Shown: positions 17,941-18,131 of the stretch, in pieces
Layout: each line of letters opens with the position of its first letter
Numbering within the stretch: position 1 is the stretch's first letter
Origin: Funneliformis mosseae
Lineage: Eukaryota > Glomeromycota > Glomeromycetes > Glomerales > Glomeraceae
DNA length: 18,131 nucleotides
Direction of reading: 5' to 3'
NCBI GenBank assembly: GCA_910592005.1
Contig: CAJVPP010001732.1
Location: 1 to 18,131, forward strand
The notes under the pieces: generated by a model
Told to the model about the DNA's origin: nothing
Database searches by the model: none
The model's input: only the letters and a program-made list of their open reading frames with translations
Program-made: the position numbers and the translations under genes

Positions 17941-18131
17941 GAAGAACAAAAACTTTCAGAAAATGCAAACAATATTTCACACGAAGCTAAAGTAATTATG
18001 AACCCAGGAATAAATAATAATAGTTAGTGAAACATCGAATTATTAGTTCAACAGGTAATTTGTTTCATTTTACTTTATTTTAATTATTTTTTTATTAACT
18101 TAATTTATTAGTTTCATAGGTTGTTGATCGT
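17941..18131 (+). pseudogene. Partial unknown gene at the window edge
   Basis: A 38-codon frame (EEQKLSENANNISHEAKVIM, then NPGINNNS, two stops TAG TGA, then NIELLVQQ) runs exactly up to a textbook intron at 18055-18111 (GTAATT, TTAACTTAA branch-like site, TTATTAG). A few bases of the next exon (TTTCATAGGTTGTTGATCGT) reach the window end. The TAA at 17938 shows the exon does not extend left in this frame, though TTTCAG at 17954-17959 could be an acceptor. The tandem stops suggest decay. The family is not recognised and most of the gene lies outside. Confidence 0.35.

Noticed and set aside
1..18131. tRNA, rRNA or bacterial-type operons and ribosome binding sites
   Set aside because: No cloverleaf or rRNA-like GC-rich conserved blocks were seen. 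Intron structure and spacing indicate a eukaryotic genome.

Overview
The window looks like a repeat-rich, strongly AT-biased stretch of a fungal nuclear genome, most likely an arbuscular mycorrhizal fungus (Glomeromycotina, Rhizophagus-like). The basis is eukaryotic gene structure (57-74 base GT..AG introns, TATA boxes, AATAAA signals, no operons) and protein families that I recall as highly expanded in that group. No database search was run, so family names rest on reading translations and on memory.

Layout, left to right. 1-833: no gene, two small hairpins. 834-3016 (-): decayed gene of a RING/zinc-finger multicopy family. 3146-4647 (-): decayed coiled-coil multicopy gene whose last exon is still open. 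4650-5258: spacer with a 60-base dispersed repeat, an E-box and a promoter. 5259-6521 (+): the best-preserved locus. It has one uninterrupted 420-codon frame, but a deaminase-like domain (CAE...PCENC) is visible in a different frame, which implies a spliced gene. 6916-7244 (-): 3' remnant of a SAM-family gene. 7383-7575: a 193-base pogo/Tigger-type MITE with TA duplications. 7922-8612 (+): a Crinkler (CRN)-like effector gene with one frame change. 8899-11197 (+): a dead MULE-type transposase gene with a tandem-repeat N-terminus, a DDE triad, a retained intron and a damaged SWIM finger. 11198-12162: AT-rich spacer with a nested inverted repeat and a 31-base exon-like island. 12163-15308 (-): a large decayed gene of another repetitive, probably transposon-derived family. 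15845-16402 (+): an unknown protein fragment in one frame broken only by stops. 16436-17687 (-): a SAM-domain gene with introns and a few nonsense mutations. 17941-18131 (+): a partial exon-intron-exon at the right edge.

Nothing suggests a pathway or co-transcribed unit. Most genes are members of dispersed families, or transposons, at different stages of decay. Many in-frame stops fall where Trp, Arg or Gln is expected, which fits C-to-T/G-to-A decay. The two least decayed genes, the deaminase-like gene and the CRN-like gene, are close together and in visibly less AT-rich DNA. They are the candidates for living function.
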